Made by a program: the position numbers and the translations under genes
In this document: in pieces, positions 21,597-28,645 of the stretch
Position numbering within the stretch: position 1 is the first letter of the stretch
How the letters are laid out: every line of letters begins with the position of its first letter
From: an uncultured Clostridia bacterium
GTDB taxonomy: Bacteria; Bacillota; Clostridia; Christensenellales; Borkfalkiaceae
Direction: 5' to 3'
Assembly (NCBI GenBank): GCA_958419945.1
Contig: CATZIC010000024.1
Location: 1 to 28,645, forward strand
Length of the DNA stretch: 28,645 nt
The notes under the pieces: model-generated
Databases searched by the model: none
What the model saw: only the letters and a program-made list of their open reading frames with translations
What the model was told of the DNA's origin: nothing

Positions 21597-22406
21597 ATGC
21601 AGCCGTATTTAATATTCGTTGCTGTAATTGCGCTTATCGTAGCCTTAGCGGTAGTAGTAGCAAAAGAAGTCAGTAAAGGCAAATATTATGATTTGTACAG
21701 ATTTCCTACTATGTCCAAGGGTGATTACGGCGAACACTGCGTTTCCGAAGTTTTAGGCGGAAACATAGAAGGGGTTCAATACGTAATCAACAACTTGCTT
21801 TTTGTCGATGACGACGGTAAATCAAGACAAATCGACCATATTTACATAAACAAATACGGAATTTGGGTTATTGAAACCAAAAACTATGCAGGATATATTT
21901 ACGGGACCGAAAACCAACTTGAATGGACGCAGGTTATTGCGGGCGGTCGAGAAAAGAACAAATTCTATAATCCTGTGCGGCAAAACAATACCCACATATA
22001 TAGTTTATCCAAACAATTACGTGTTCAAAACGTTTTTCATAATGTTGTCGTTTTTCTATCCCGTGCGGATATATCGCACGTTAACTCCGAAAGTGTTTAT
22101 TCTTTGCAAAATTTTGGCAAGATAAAATCGCAACCGACTAAAATTTGGCTTTCTCCGGAGCAAATGAAAAATTTTTACGGTAAACTTATTGCATTACAGA
22201 GTGAAAACACAGTTACAACTGATCAGCATATTGAAAATATCCACAAAATGCAGGAAGATCTCCGCCGTGGAATATGCCCACGTTGTGGCTCTAAACTTCT
22301 GTTGCGTAATGGTAAAAACGGAATGTTTTACGGTTGTAGTTCCTATCCGAAATGTAAATTTACCAAAAGGATTGACGGAACGGAAGATGTTCATTCCACG
22401 CTCTGA
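21597..22406 (+). CDS. Membrane-anchored NERD-domain protein with topoisomerase-type zinc finger
   Basis: This 269-residue protein has an N-terminal membrane segment (4-23) followed by a NERD domain. The nuclease-like residues are E46 in GDYGEHCVSE, D80 in RQIDHIYI and E93-x-K95 in WVIETKNYAG, matching the E...D...ExK pattern of the restriction-endonuclease-like fold. The C-terminus has a C4 zinc finger of the DNA topoisomerase I type, C227/C230 and C247/C253 (CPRCG ... YGCSSYPKC). NERD proteins are thought to be nuclease-related or DNA-processing; no substrate is known. AAAGGAG precedes the start. It stands alone between a redox gene and a small membrane protein. Confidence 0.9.
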   Translation: MQPYLIFVAVIALIVALAVVVAKEVSKGKYYDLYRFPTMSKGDYGEHCVSEVLGGNIEGVQYVINNLLFVDDDGKSRQIDHIYINKYGIWVIETKNYAGYIYGTENQLEWTQVIAGGREKNKFYNPVRQNNTHIYSLSKQLRVQNVFHNVVVFLSRADISHVNSESVYSLQNFGKIKSQPTKIWLSPEQMKNFYGKLIALQSENTVTTDQHIENIHKMQEDLRRGICPRCGSKLLLRNGKNGMFYGCSSYPKCKFTKRIDGTEDVHSTL

Positions 22407-22495
22407 AAGTAACCCCCGTTTATCGGCATAATTACAAATTTTGCCAAATTCGACAATAATATTTTATATAAATTCCGTGTCAAAGTAAAAATATG

Positions 22496-22524
22496 TTGAC
22501 ATAGTGTATATATAGTGATAAAAT
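22496..22524 (+). promoter_or_regulatory. Promoter of the 74-residue membrane protein gene
   Basis: Perfect TTGACA (22496-22501), 17-bp spacer, TAAAAT (22519-22524). Confidence 0.75.
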
Positions 22525-22554
22525 TATGTTACATTTTCAACGGAGGCTAAAATA

Positions 22555-22779
22555 ATGGATCACAAACTTGTTCGTTTTCTGTTAACTTTCTTCCTTGGTT
22601 GGATTGGTAGTATCATTATCAACCATACCGAATTCAAACCCGAAGGTTATACTTGCAGAACGTTAGCTTATTTGTTCCTTACCATGATTACTTTCGGTAT
22701 CTATCAGTTAGTTGCTTCTATCTGCAACTTCACTTTCGATCCGAATAAGGAAAGAAACATCGGCTACAAAAAAGACTAA
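22555..22779 (+). CDS. Small TM2-like membrane protein
   Basis: This 74-residue protein has two membrane segments: RFLLTFFLGWIGSIIIN (about 7-23), with a G-W-I-G turn, and TLAYLFLTMITFGIYQLVASICNFTF (about 36-61). The pattern of a short helix, polar turn, longer helix with FGIYQL and a charged tail is like TM2-type or DUF-type small membrane proteins. Function unknown. A strong CGGAGG ribosome site and its own near-consensus promoter suggest high expression. Followed by a bidirectional hairpin shared with the convergent gene. Confidence 0.8.
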   Translation: MDHKLVRFLLTFFLGWIGSIIINHTEFKPEGYTCRTLAYLFLTMITFGIYQLVASICNFTFDPNKERNIGYKKD

Positions 22780-22786
22780 TTTTAAA

Positions 22787-22824
22787 AAACAGCACTGCGC
22801 AATTTCACGCAGTGCTGTTTCTAT
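22787..22824. terminator. Bidirectional terminator
   Basis: AAACAGCACTGCG (22787-22799) pairs perfectly with CGCAGTGCTGTTT (22808-22820). The T tract is better on the minus strand (from the A run at 22784-22789), where it can end transcription of the amidase gene. Confidence 0.85.
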
Positions 22825-22910
22825 ATAAAGGAGAATATCAGTGATAAATCCTATTATTTAATGGGCGACACTCTAACATAATCGCACTTTTTGCCGAAAG
22901 GTGATATTGG

Positions 22911-23393
22911 TTATTTTCTTACGCCCAAAACGTGTATTCCGCGTATTCTTTCGAACCTGAAATATGAAAGGGGAATATTGAAGCCGTCGAAAGTGTGCGC
23001 TGCCAAAAGGATTTCACCTTGATAAAATCCTACCACCACGGGACAATGGTAAAAGTCGCCGTTTTCTCTGCCGAGTTGCACAATATCGCCGATTTGAAGG
23101 TTATTAAGGTCGGTTTCTTCCCCGAAAGGTCCCAAACCTTGGTTGTTTACGAGAAAGTTATATAGGTATTCCACACCCGTCCAGGACGCCGTGCGGTCAT
23201 ATGAAGAAATATAAAACCAACCGGTTACGGGTGTGTAGTTCATAGTCTTAGCACCCGCAAAAATGCACTGTGAAGCAAAGTTCGTGCAGTCGCCGCCGAG
23301 GTTTTCAAAGTCAAGATAGGCGGGATTTCTGCCATAAGCCCATTTTTCGGCGTATTCCACTGCGGAATTTCTGTTATATTCGTATACACGCAT
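22911..23393 (-). CDS. Putative amidase-domain (Amidase_6-like) protein
   Basis: This 160-residue protein has the full pattern of the clostridial putative amidase domain. NRNSAVEYAEKWAYGRNPAY comes first, followed by DFENLGGDCTNFASQCIFAG with the likely nucleophile C36, MNYTPVTGWFYISSYDRTASWTGVEYLYNFL, and FYHCPVVVGF with the likely catalytic His. Such proteins are thought to be cell-wall or peptide amidases of the papain/NlpC-like type. The start at 23393 matches the usual beginning of this domain. A longer frame upstream would overlap the divergent regulator gene and its ribosome site. No ribosome site is seen before 23393, and no signal peptide is encoded from there. Divergent from the AraC-type gene. 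Confidence 0.8.
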   Translation of the reverse strand: MRVYEYNRNSAVEYAEKWAYGRNPAYLDFENLGGDCTNFASQCIFAGAKTMNYTPVTGWFYISSYDRTASWTGVEYLYNFLVNNQGLGPFGEETDLNNLQIGDIVQLGRENGDFYHCPVVVGFYQGEILLAAHTFDGFNIPLSYFRFERIRGIHVLGVRK

Positions 23394-23510
23394 ATGATAT
23401 AATACGCAAAAAAGGCAAAAAAGGTTACAACAACTTTGACAGTAAACCGCAAAAATTGTCAAGACAAACAAAAGAGATTTTGTTACAATTTTCAAGGATA
23501 AAGGAGCAAT

Positions 23511-24386
23511 ATGGATTGGATAAGCGGAATACAACGTGCGATAGACTATATCGAAGAGCATCTTACGGAAGCCGTTGATTATGAAGAAGTGGCGAAGAAG
23601 GCCTATTCGTCAAGTTTCCATTTTCAAAGGGTTTTCGGGATCCTGTGCGGATATACTCTCGGCGACTACATACGTATGAGAAGGCTGTCCTTAGCCGCCG
23701 AAGAATTACGGAATTCCGACCGTAAAATAATCGACGTAGCGTTAAAATACGGTTATGATACGCCGGAAAGTTTTTCACGTGCGTTTACCAATTTTCACGG
23801 CGTAACGCCAACTATGGCGAAGCGTGGTGCGGTCGTCAAATCCTTTTCACGCCTCTTTGTCAAATTAACACTTGTCGGAGGTAATTGTATGGATTACAGA
23901 ATAGAAAAAAAGCAATCATTTAAACTCGTATGTTTGAAAACACAGGTTAATAAACCGCAAGGCGATACGGCGACGGCGGATATTTCTTCCTTTTGGACGG
24001 AATTCACCAAAAACGGCAATGCTCGTAAACTTATGAAATATGCGAGTTTCGACAATTTTAAGGGAATTTTAGGGGTTTGTTTCTCATGCGAAATGACGGA
24101 GAACTCCTTTCCTTACGCCATTGGTGCCGAATATAACGGCGAGCCTATAGAAGAAGAGGAATTCGAAGTCATAGAAGTTCCCGCCCACACGTACGCCGTT
24201 TTCGAGTGTAAAGGCAAAATGCCTGAAGCCTTTACAAAGGTTTATAAAAAAATCTGCACGGAGTTTCTTCCCCAAAACACAACTTATTCCTACGCAAACG
24301 GTATCGAAATAGAGGTTTATCCGTCCGACGACGTTTTAAATCCCGATTACACTTGCGAAATCTGGATCGGCGTAACGGAAAAATAA
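23511..24386 (+). CDS. AraC-family regulator with GyrI-like effector domain
   Basis: In this 291-residue protein, residues 1 to about 108 are a double helix-turn-helix DNA-binding domain of the SoxS/Rob type (IQRAIDYIEEHLTEAVDYEEVAKKAYSSSFHFQRVF; second helix set RKIIDVALKYGYDTPESFSRAFTNFHGVTP). Residues about 125-291 form a GyrI-like/SOUL-type binding domain (FEVIEVPAHTYAVFECKG, YEIEVYPSDD-like end). This N-HTH, C-effector arrangement is that of Rob and BltR-like drug- or lipophile-sensing activators. AAAGGAG precedes the ATG. TTGACA and TGTCAA (23437-23442, 23457-23462) form an inverted repeat in the divergent region and may be a regulatory site. The neighbouring amidase gene could be a target. 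Confidence 0.9.
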   Translation: MDWISGIQRAIDYIEEHLTEAVDYEEVAKKAYSSSFHFQRVFGILCGYTLGDYIRMRRLSLAAEELRNSDRKIIDVALKYGYDTPESFSRAFTNFHGVTPTMAKRGAVVKSFSRLFVKLTLVGGNCMDYRIEKKQSFKLVCLKTQVNKPQGDTATADISSFWTEFTKNGNARKLMKYASFDNFKGILGVCFSCEMTENSFPYAIGAEYNGEPIEEEEFEVIEVPAHTYAVFECKGKMPEAFTKVYKKICTEFLPQNTTYSYANGIEIEVYPSDDVLNPDYTCEIWIGVTEK

Positions 24387-24401
24387 AAACGCTTATAGCA
24401 A

Positions 24402-24446
24402 AAAAGACTATGCCTTGCTAAATGGTAAAGCATAGTCTTTTAATTT
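24402..24446. terminator. Bidirectional terminator between convergent genes
   Basis: AAAAGACTATGC (24402-24413) pairs perfectly with GCATAGTCTTTT (24430-24441), with A-rich and T-rich flanks on both sides. Confidence 0.85.
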
Positions 24447-24454
24447 TAGTTAAA

Positions 24455-26521
24455 TCAATAAGTATTAAGGTTTCTTATTCCCGTTTCGGTTTTGAACTGT
24501 TCTGCCGTAAGCCTTGTTTTCACCGAGGAAGCCGACAGCATACTGCACACTTCTTCTATGCGCTTTGCGCTCGCAATATAATCTGCCGAATTATCGAAGT
24601 AACCTAATCCGAAGTTCGGAAGATAATATTCCTGCATCTTAGCAGATACCGAAAGGTAGTTAAGCCTGCAATCGTCAAAAGCTGAAAGTGCAATGATTCT
24701 GCAAGCTGAGTCAACCGTATAACTTAACTGCAATTTTGCGGTGGGGTAGTAGACGAGTGTAAACCTGTTTTTGGTGTACAAAACGCCCTCCTCGTCGGTG
24801 TAAAAATAGGGGCTTTCGGCTGCCGCACGCACGGAAGAGAGGGTGGGGCATTTCAGCGACAGATCCCAAATAAAGCTGACCGTTTTCGGAATGGAAAGGG
24901 AAACCGTTCCGTTCGATAAAACGTTACTTACTGTGTTTTTATCGCCGTAAACGGTGCCTATGACCGTTATCGAGTGATTTATATCACGGTACGCAACCTG
25001 CTCGGGGATTTCCACCGCCCCTGTTTTATTGCTTTTTACAAGTTGCGCCTCGTTATAGCCGCAAATAACGTAGTTCATGCCGTCCGCTGTAAAAGGCGTG
25101 AAAATATTTTCTTCGGAAGCATATTCCGTTTGAGCAATATTAGACGGCAGGTTGTAAAGTTTTTCTTCCTTAATACCGTCGTTGAATATTGCGACGTTAG
25201 GCTTGTGAGAATCCGTAAAGTTTTTATCGTTTCCGCTTCTGCAAAAATAATCGTAACTTCTTCCCGTCGCTTCGTATTTGTTGTCGTCCCAGGTAAGGTC
25301 GAAATAGTAGTAATCAGAATCGATTTTGACAAGGTTCCAGGCGTGTCCTTCGCTGCACGTTTGGGTAACGCCTACGCCGGTAACGAGCAGGTTATCAACG
25401 CCCGCAAGGTTCAAAAGCAGTTGAAAGGCCTCGGTATAGCCTTCGCAAACGGCGCCGTTAATGCCGTAACTGCCGTTTAAAAACACGCCTAAAATACTGT
25501 GCGCCCAGTGTGCCGTGTTGGCCTGACCGCTCGCATCGTAAGCGTAGTCCACCGCATCGATAATTGCGTCGTGATAGCAAAGGGCCTTTCTGTAATTGCT
25601 GTCGCCGGGGGTGGCAAGAAAATAAAACTTTCTTACGCTTGTTTCGAGGGCGGCGGTAACAGCGCGCCTTGCGGTTTTATCAGCGTATTCCTCGATAACG
25701 CAGGGGTAGAGGGTGTTTGCAGTGTAAAGCGTAGTCGAATCCAGCCAATAATACATGGGATTATCGGCACGGAAAACTTTATACACCGTCATTGCCTGAT
25801 TTTTGCTTAAACCGTAGTTTACGTAATTGAATCCGTCAACGACGTAAATATCCTTTCCGTCGTATTTTTGAGTCGTAGCGTTGCCGTTATCGTGAAAGTC
25901 TGAAATTTTTTCCTTTAACGCATCGTAAAAGCCTTTCATATTATCTTGCAAAGTGTTATATCCGTAATCACCCGAAGAAAGACTTAAAAGGCTGTTTTGA
26001 CCTACGTCGAAGCCGCAAACAGTGCATTTATTGTCATTTCCGACGATGTGGTTCTCAAAATCCTTTACGGGCGGATTTACGCAATCGCAAATTGCCGCAT
26101 GCCAATGTCCGCTTATATCCGACGTCCATTCTTCGGAATACTTGTGCGCATGCTCGAGTTTGTCGATTGTTTCAACCTCTTTGTAGCCGCACACCGAACA
26201 AATTCTGTAGCGTTCTCCGGTTTCCGTTTCGGTAGCCTCTCTTACAACCGCCCATTCGCCGTAATCGTGGTTAGCCAAAGGAATTACCACGATTCTTTCG
26301 GAAATTTCAAGTTTGCACTCTTCGTCCAAAAAGTACTTGCCGCAGGTATTGCAGTGCCAACATTCCATCGTGCCCGTTTCCGTGCAGGTAGATGGCTTGG
26401 GGGATAGGTGGGTAAGTTCGTGCTCGTGGCTTGAGCAGCCGCAAATCGTTGAAGATATAGCCGCAACAAGCACGGAAACCGTTAATATTAAAATAATTTT
26501 AATGTTTTTCTTAAAATTCAT
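24455..26521 (-). CDS. Large transglutaminase-domain lipoprotein with Cys-rich N-terminal repeats
   Basis: This 688-residue surface protein has a signal peptide ending in a lipobox-like ICGC, with C29 as lipidation site. Residues about 45-175 hold repeated short Cys/His modules (CWHCNTCGKYFLDEEC, CSVCGYKE, CTVCGFD) of the kind often found in clostridial surface proteins. The central region is a transglutaminase-like domain with a complete triad: C359 in GAVCEGYTEAF, H393 in EGHAWNLVKI and D408 in FDLTWDD. The C-terminal part (about 500-620) resembles degenerate BspA-type leucine-rich repeats (VSLSIPKTVSF, YTDEEGVLYTKNRFTLVYYP). It may act on peptides or cell wall outside the cell. The start is preceded by AGGAAG and a good minus-strand promoter. 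Confidence 0.88.
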   Translation of the reverse strand: MNFKKNIKIILILTVSVLVAAISSTICGCSSHEHELTHLSPKPSTCTETGTMECWHCNTCGKYFLDEECKLEISERIVVIPLANHDYGEWAVVREATETETGERYRICSVCGYKEVETIDKLEHAHKYSEEWTSDISGHWHAAICDCVNPPVKDFENHIVGNDNKCTVCGFDVGQNSLLSLSSGDYGYNTLQDNMKGFYDALKEKISDFHDNGNATTQKYDGKDIYVVDGFNYVNYGLSKNQAMTVYKVFRADNPMYYWLDSTTLYTANTLYPCVIEEYADKTARRAVTAALETSVRKFYFLATPGDSNYRKALCYHDAIIDAVDYAYDASGQANTAHWAHSILGVFLNGSYGINGAVCEGYTEAFQLLLNLAGVDNLLVTGVGVTQTCSEGHAWNLVKIDSDYYYFDLTWDDNKYEATGRSYDYFCRSGNDKNFTDSHKPNVAIFNDGIKEEKLYNLPSNIAQTEYASEENIFTPFTADGMNYVICGYNEAQLVKSNKTGAVEIPEQVAYRDINHSITVIGTVYGDKNTVSNVLSNGTVSLSIPKTVSFIWDLSLKCPTLSSVRAAAESPYFYTDEEGVLYTKNRFTLVYYPTAKLQLSYTVDSACRIIALSAFDDCRLNYLSVSAKMQEYYLPNFGLGYFDNSADYIASAKRIEEVCSMLSASSVKTRLTAEQFKTETGIRNLNTY

Positions 26522-26545
26522 AGTATGATACTTCCTGATAAAATC

Positions 26546-26574
26546 ATTTTACCATTTTAAGTCAAAAAAGTAAA
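26546..26574 (-). promoter_or_regulatory. Promoter of the transglutaminase lipoprotein gene
   Basis: Minus strand TTTACT (26574-26569), 17-bp spacer, TAAAAT (26551-26546). Confidence 0.6.
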
Positions 26575-26642
26575 CGGCAATTCGTCGGGGTTTTGAAAAT
26601 TACCTCGCATTATAAATAGTATGCGCACTTTTCCTTTCGACA

Positions 26643-26690
26643 ATATAGGACGAAATAACTCAAAATATGCCAAAACATATAGGACGAAAT
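26643..26690 (+). repeat. 14-bp direct repeat pair
   Basis: ATATAGGACGAAAT occurs at 26643-26656 and 26677-26690, start to start 34 bases, upstream of the thioesterase promoter. Confidence 0.8.
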
Positions 26691-26720
26691 TTTTGTGAAA
26701 CCCCTATACCGAAACATATT

Positions 26721-26753
26721 GTTTTGACAAAACATAGCACATATGTTAACATA
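26721..26753 (+). promoter_or_regulatory. Thioesterase promoter overlapped by two palindromes
   Basis: TTGACA (26724-26729), 17-bp spacer, TAACAT (26747-26752). The -35 sits inside the 13-bp palindrome GTTTTGACAAAAC (26721-26733), and the -10 inside TATGTTAACATA (26742-26753). Confidence 0.65.
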
Positions 26754-26781
26754 ATAATATATAAGGGTTTTAGGATTAACT

Positions 26782-27501
26782 ATGTTAAATAATATAGAAA
26801 AAGAGTATGTTTTAAGAACTTCGGACTTCAATCCGCAAGAAATAATTCGTTCGTCGAGTATTTTGGATTTGTTTCAGGACGTAGCAGGGTATCATTCAAG
26901 TTTTTTGGGCTGCGGGCTAAGTGATTTTTCAAAAAAGGGTCTTTGCTGGGTGCTCGTCGGCGTAAGGTTTGAAAAATTAAAGAATTTCCAGATGTTTTCA
27001 AAAGTAAAGGTGAAAACCTGGCCTTTAAAGCCGTCGTTTGTAAAATTCCGTCGTGAATACCTTGTTTACGACGAGAACGATAACCTTTTGTGTAAAGGGG
27101 ATTCGATGTGGACCATTATCGACATGAAGACCCGCAAAATCGTCTCTTTAAGCGACGTTTATAACGGACTCATGGATTATCGTGAGGAAAAAAGTCTTAC
27201 CGAAAGGTTTACAAAAATCAATCTGCCTAAAGAGGATCAATTCAAACTTTGCGGAATCAGAGAGGTTACCCGTTCCGACCTTGATATGAACGGACACGTT
27301 AACAATATCCGTTACGCTAATTTCACGGTTGACGTTTTGGAAGAAGACGTGGATTCCTATAAAAACTTCAGTATAGATTATAATAAGGAACTTTTGTTCG
27401 GTGAGTCCGTAACCCTTTACCGTGCGGACGAGGACGGCAAAATCTTTATTAAAGGGAAGTACGGCGAAGATTTGATTTTTACCGCCGAGTATTCCGATTA
27501 G
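26782..27501 (+). CDS. Acyl-ACP thioesterase (double hot-dog fold)
   Basis: This enzyme releases fatty acids from acyl carrier protein. The 239-residue protein has two hot-dog halves. The first includes ILDLFQDVAGYHSSFLG and GLCWVLVGVRFEKL. The second carries the catalytic pattern SDLDMNGHVNNIRYANF with N170 and H172, and downstream acids E203/E208 could supply the third residue, as in plant FatA/FatB-like enzymes. The length fits bacterial acyl-ACP thioesterases. AGGA lies about 10 bases before the ATG. Single-gene unit with a promoter covered by palindromes, so it is probably repressed by a regulator not seen here. Confidence 0.92.
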   Translation: MLNNIEKEYVLRTSDFNPQEIIRSSSILDLFQDVAGYHSSFLGCGLSDFSKKGLCWVLVGVRFEKLKNFQMFSKVKVKTWPLKPSFVKFRREYLVYDENDNLLCKGDSMWTIIDMKTRKIVSLSDVYNGLMDYREEKSLTERFTKINLPKEDQFKLCGIREVTRSDLDMNGHVNNIRYANFTVDVLEEDVDSYKNFSIDYNKELLFGESVTLYRADEDGKIFIKGKYGEDLIFTAEYSD

Positions 27502-27562
27502 TCAGTCTGCCGTTTATCGATTTCTTTTAGTGATTTTAATAGATACACAAAGATATATAACA

Positions 27563-27596
27563 AGAAACGCCGTGTTCGGACGAACACGGCGTTTCT
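27563..27596. terminator. 16-bp perfect hairpin between thioesterase gene and tRNA-Thr(GGT)
   Basis: AGAAACGCCGTGTTCG pairs perfectly with CGAACACGGCGTTTCT. T tracts are weak on both sides, but its place between a gene and a convergent tRNA suggests shared termination. Confidence 0.7.
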
Positions 27597-27597
27597 A

Positions 27598-27673
<76 letters not shown>

Positions 27674-27692
27674 AACTCATGACAACGCTAAT

Positions 27693-27721
27693 ATTTTATA
27701 TAATTCTAAAATAAATGTCAA
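27693..27721 (-). promoter_or_regulatory. Promoter of tRNA-Thr(GGT)
   Basis: Minus strand TTGACA (27721-27716), 17-bp spacer, TAAAAT (27698-27693). Confidence 0.8.
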
Positions 27722-27802
27722 CTTTTTTTTCGCTAATTTTTCAATTATTTTATATAATGTAAATTTTATTTTTAAAAAATATTAAAACAAGTTAAAAATA
27801 TC

Positions 27803-27831
27803 TTGCAATGCTAATTCTTTTATGTTACAAT
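27803..27831 (+). promoter_or_regulatory. Promoter of tRNA-Thr(CGT)
   Basis: TTGCAA (27803-27808), 17-bp spacer, TACAAT (27826-27831). Confidence 0.7.
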
Positions 27832-27853
27832 AATAAGGCTTTCGAAAAGAAAC

Positions 27854-27929
27854 GCTACTGTGGCTCAGTCGGTAGAGCAGCTGATTCGTAATCAGCAGGT
27901 CGCCGGTTCAAATCCGGCCAGTAGCTCCA
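27854..27929 (+). tRNA. tRNA-Thr(CGT)
   Basis: Acceptor GCTACTG pairs with CAGTAGC; anticodon loop TTCGTAA; encoded CCA. Confidence 0.97.
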
Positions 27930-27931
27930 TA

Positions 27932-27956
27932 AAAACCACCGTAGGGTGGTTTTTTT
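27932..27956 (+). terminator. Terminator of tRNA-Thr(CGT)
   Basis: AAAACCACC with a short loop pairs with GGTGGTTTT and is followed by more T. Confidence 0.85.
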
Positions 27957-27983
27957 GTTATATTCTGTAGCTTTATCTAATTT

Positions 27984-28019
27984 AAAAAACCGTTTAGTGC
28001 TTTGCTAAACGGCTTTTTT
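27984..28019 (-). terminator. Terminator of the XRE gene
   Basis: CCGTTTAG / CTAAACGG stem with A6 on the left and T6 on the right. The minus-strand gene's stop overlaps its right edge. Confidence 0.85.
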
Positions 28020-28260
28020 AGTCTATTTCTAAATCAGGGTCTTCAAATATCGGATCGTCAAAGAATTGCGCAGTAGTCATACCAAGACCACGAATTATCT
28101 GCATTACGGTTTTAAGATTTACGCCGCTGTTTCTTTCGCCCATAAGCGTTTTCATTGTGTTGTGCGGCATCGCTATATCTTTTTCCAAACGGTACTGCGA
28201 CATATTCTTTTCTCGCAATATATTGCTTATTCTTAATGCCACTGCCGTGCTTAATTTCAT
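28018..28260 (-). CDS. XRE-family HTH transcriptional regulator
   Basis: This 80-residue protein is a single Cro/CI-type HTH: VALRISNILREKNMSQYRLEKDIAMPHNTMKTLMGERNSGVNLKTVMQIIRGLGMTTAQFFDD, with an acidic tail PIFEDPDLEID. GGAGA lies just before the ATG. It is divergent from a SLOG-family gene, and three copies of a GGTTGTAAATA-type motif lie in the shared upstream region, so it probably controls both genes. The pairing with SLOG suggests a small accessory module placed after tRNA-Thr(CGT). Confidence 0.9.
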   Translation of the reverse strand: MKLSTAVALRISNILREKNMSQYRLEKDIAMPHNTMKTLMGERNSGVNLKTVMQIIRGLGMTTAQFFDDPIFEDPDLEID

Positions 28261-28272
28261 ACGTTCTCCTGC

Positions 28273-28389
28273 GGTTGTATTTACACCTCTATTTTACCAA
28301 ATATAATTTTGAACATAAGGACATATTTACAACCCTAAACGCTTTGAATTTTTTTAGTATTATGTTATACTATGGTTGTAAATACAGCC
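28273..28389. promoter_or_regulatory. Three related operator-like motifs in the XRE/SLOG divergent region
   Basis: GGTTGTATTTACACC (28273-28287, near the XRE start), its inverted half-form ATATTTACAACC (28323-28334) and GGTTGTAAATACAGCC (28374-28389, just after the rightward -10). The shared core is GTTGTAAATA or its complement. Confidence 0.6.
28344..28371 (+). promoter_or_regulatory. Promoter of the SLOG-family gene
   Basis: TTGAAT (28344-28349), 16-bp spacer, TATACT (28366-28371). The third operator-like motif starts three bases after the -10. Confidence 0.6.
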
Positions 28390-28405
28390 ATAGGGGATTT
28401 GCAAA

Positions 28406-28645
28406 ATGAAAACAGCTTTTATAGGGCATAGAAAGGTTTTTGCAAAGAATATCGTAACAAGACTTGAGAAGGCAATTCTTAACGAGATACAAAACGGTTG
28501 TTTGGCGTTTACAATGGGAACGCACGGAGAGTTTGATAGCCTTTCATTAAACACTTGTAGGAGGTTAAGGGACGATTATAGCAACTTGGAAATAGAGGTT
28601 GTTATTACAAGTCTGAATACGATAAAGGAAAGTGAATTCAATATC
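28406..28645 (+). CDS. SLOG-superfamily (YspA/YpsA-like) protein, 3' end beyond window
   Basis: Eighty codons are visible and still open at the edge. The start MKTAFIGHRKV is the typical first strand and G-H-R loop of the YpsA/DUF1273-like branch of the SLOG (Rossmann-like, nucleotide-binding) superfamily. CLAFTMGTHGEFDSLSLNTCRRLRDDYSNLEIEVVI fits the second strand with its glycine loop, where such proteins usually read GgxxGxD; here it is T-H-G-E-F-D. SLOG proteins bind nucleotides or nucleotide derivatives, and several act in defence or stress signalling. AGGGGA lies before the ATG. Family call moderately confident; role unknown. Confidence 0.75.
   Translation, partial: MKTAFIGHRKVFAKNIVTRLEKAILNEIQNGCLAFTMGTHGEFDSLSLNTCRRLRDDYSNLEIEVVITSLNTIKESEFNI

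Noticed and set aside
22841..22861. Tiny frame GTG...TAA of six codons after a good AAAGGAG site
   Set aside because: Too short to support as a gene and placed between a terminator and the convergent amidase gene. It could be the start of a deleted gene, but nothing more is visible.
23394..23561. Longer N-terminus for the amidase-domain protein, including a hydrophobic signal-like stretch
   Set aside because: It would overlap the start and ribosome site of the divergent AraC-type gene, has no ribosome site of its own, and homologues as I know them begin near MRVYEYN.

Overview
The window looks like chromosomal DNA of a low-to-moderate GC member of the Firmicutes (Clostridia), probably an anaerobic, gut-type or otherwise uncultured lineage. 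This is inferred from four things: an IspH-ribosomal protein S1 fusion in a cmk-plsC-ispH/rpsA cluster, a Na+-pumping biotin decarboxylase operon, AGGAGG-type ribosome sites, and many near-consensus sigma-A promoters with 17-bp spacers. No plasmid or phage structural genes are seen.

Layout. 1-1050: the 3' end of a tRNA-Trp gene, followed by duplicated and inverted pieces of that tRNA end, which bracket a single SMI1/KNR4-type gene. 1088-5475: rnhA, a VTT-domain membrane protein overlapping a Y-family polymerase gene (dinB type), and a GalT-like protein that has lost its catalytic histidine. 5477-10606: a five-gene biotin-dependent operon (MmdA-like carboxyltransferase, OadG, biotin carrier, OadB/GcdB Na+ pump, OadA). 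10640-15459: a BaiN/HI0933-type flavoprotein, then cmk, plsC and ispH-rpsA. 15503-16140: an array of six tRNAs (Pro, Met, Asp, Phe, Thr, Tyr). 16141-19450: an accessory zone after the tRNA array, in which four copies of a hairpin repeat separate a PnuC-type transporter with a candidate attenuator leader, an XRE-regulator module with paired operators, and a frameshifted grpB. 19487-27501: small membrane proteins, a flavin-reductase/PCP_red-like fusion, a NERD-domain protein, an amidase-domain protein, an AraC/GyrI-type regulator, a large transglutaminase lipoprotein and an acyl-ACP thioesterase. 27598-28645: two divergent tRNA-Thr genes, an XRE regulator and the start of a SLOG-family gene.

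How genes work together. The 5.7-10.6 kb operon encodes all parts needed to move a carboxyl group between a keto acid (OadA), biotin (carrier) and a membrane Na+ pump (OadB/OadG). It also carries a second, acyl-CoA-type carboxyltransferase, so it combines transcarboxylase-like and decarboxylase-pump subunits. The cmk-plsC-ispH/rpsA group links nucleotide, phospholipid, isoprenoid and translation functions, a common Clostridial arrangement.

The most unusual signals are: repeat-bounded gene cassettes next to tRNA 3' ends at two loci; the PnuC leader with mutually exclusive hairpins; the catalytically degenerate GalT homologue; and two regulator loci with clear repeated operators. All family assignments come from reading motifs by eye; no database search was run.
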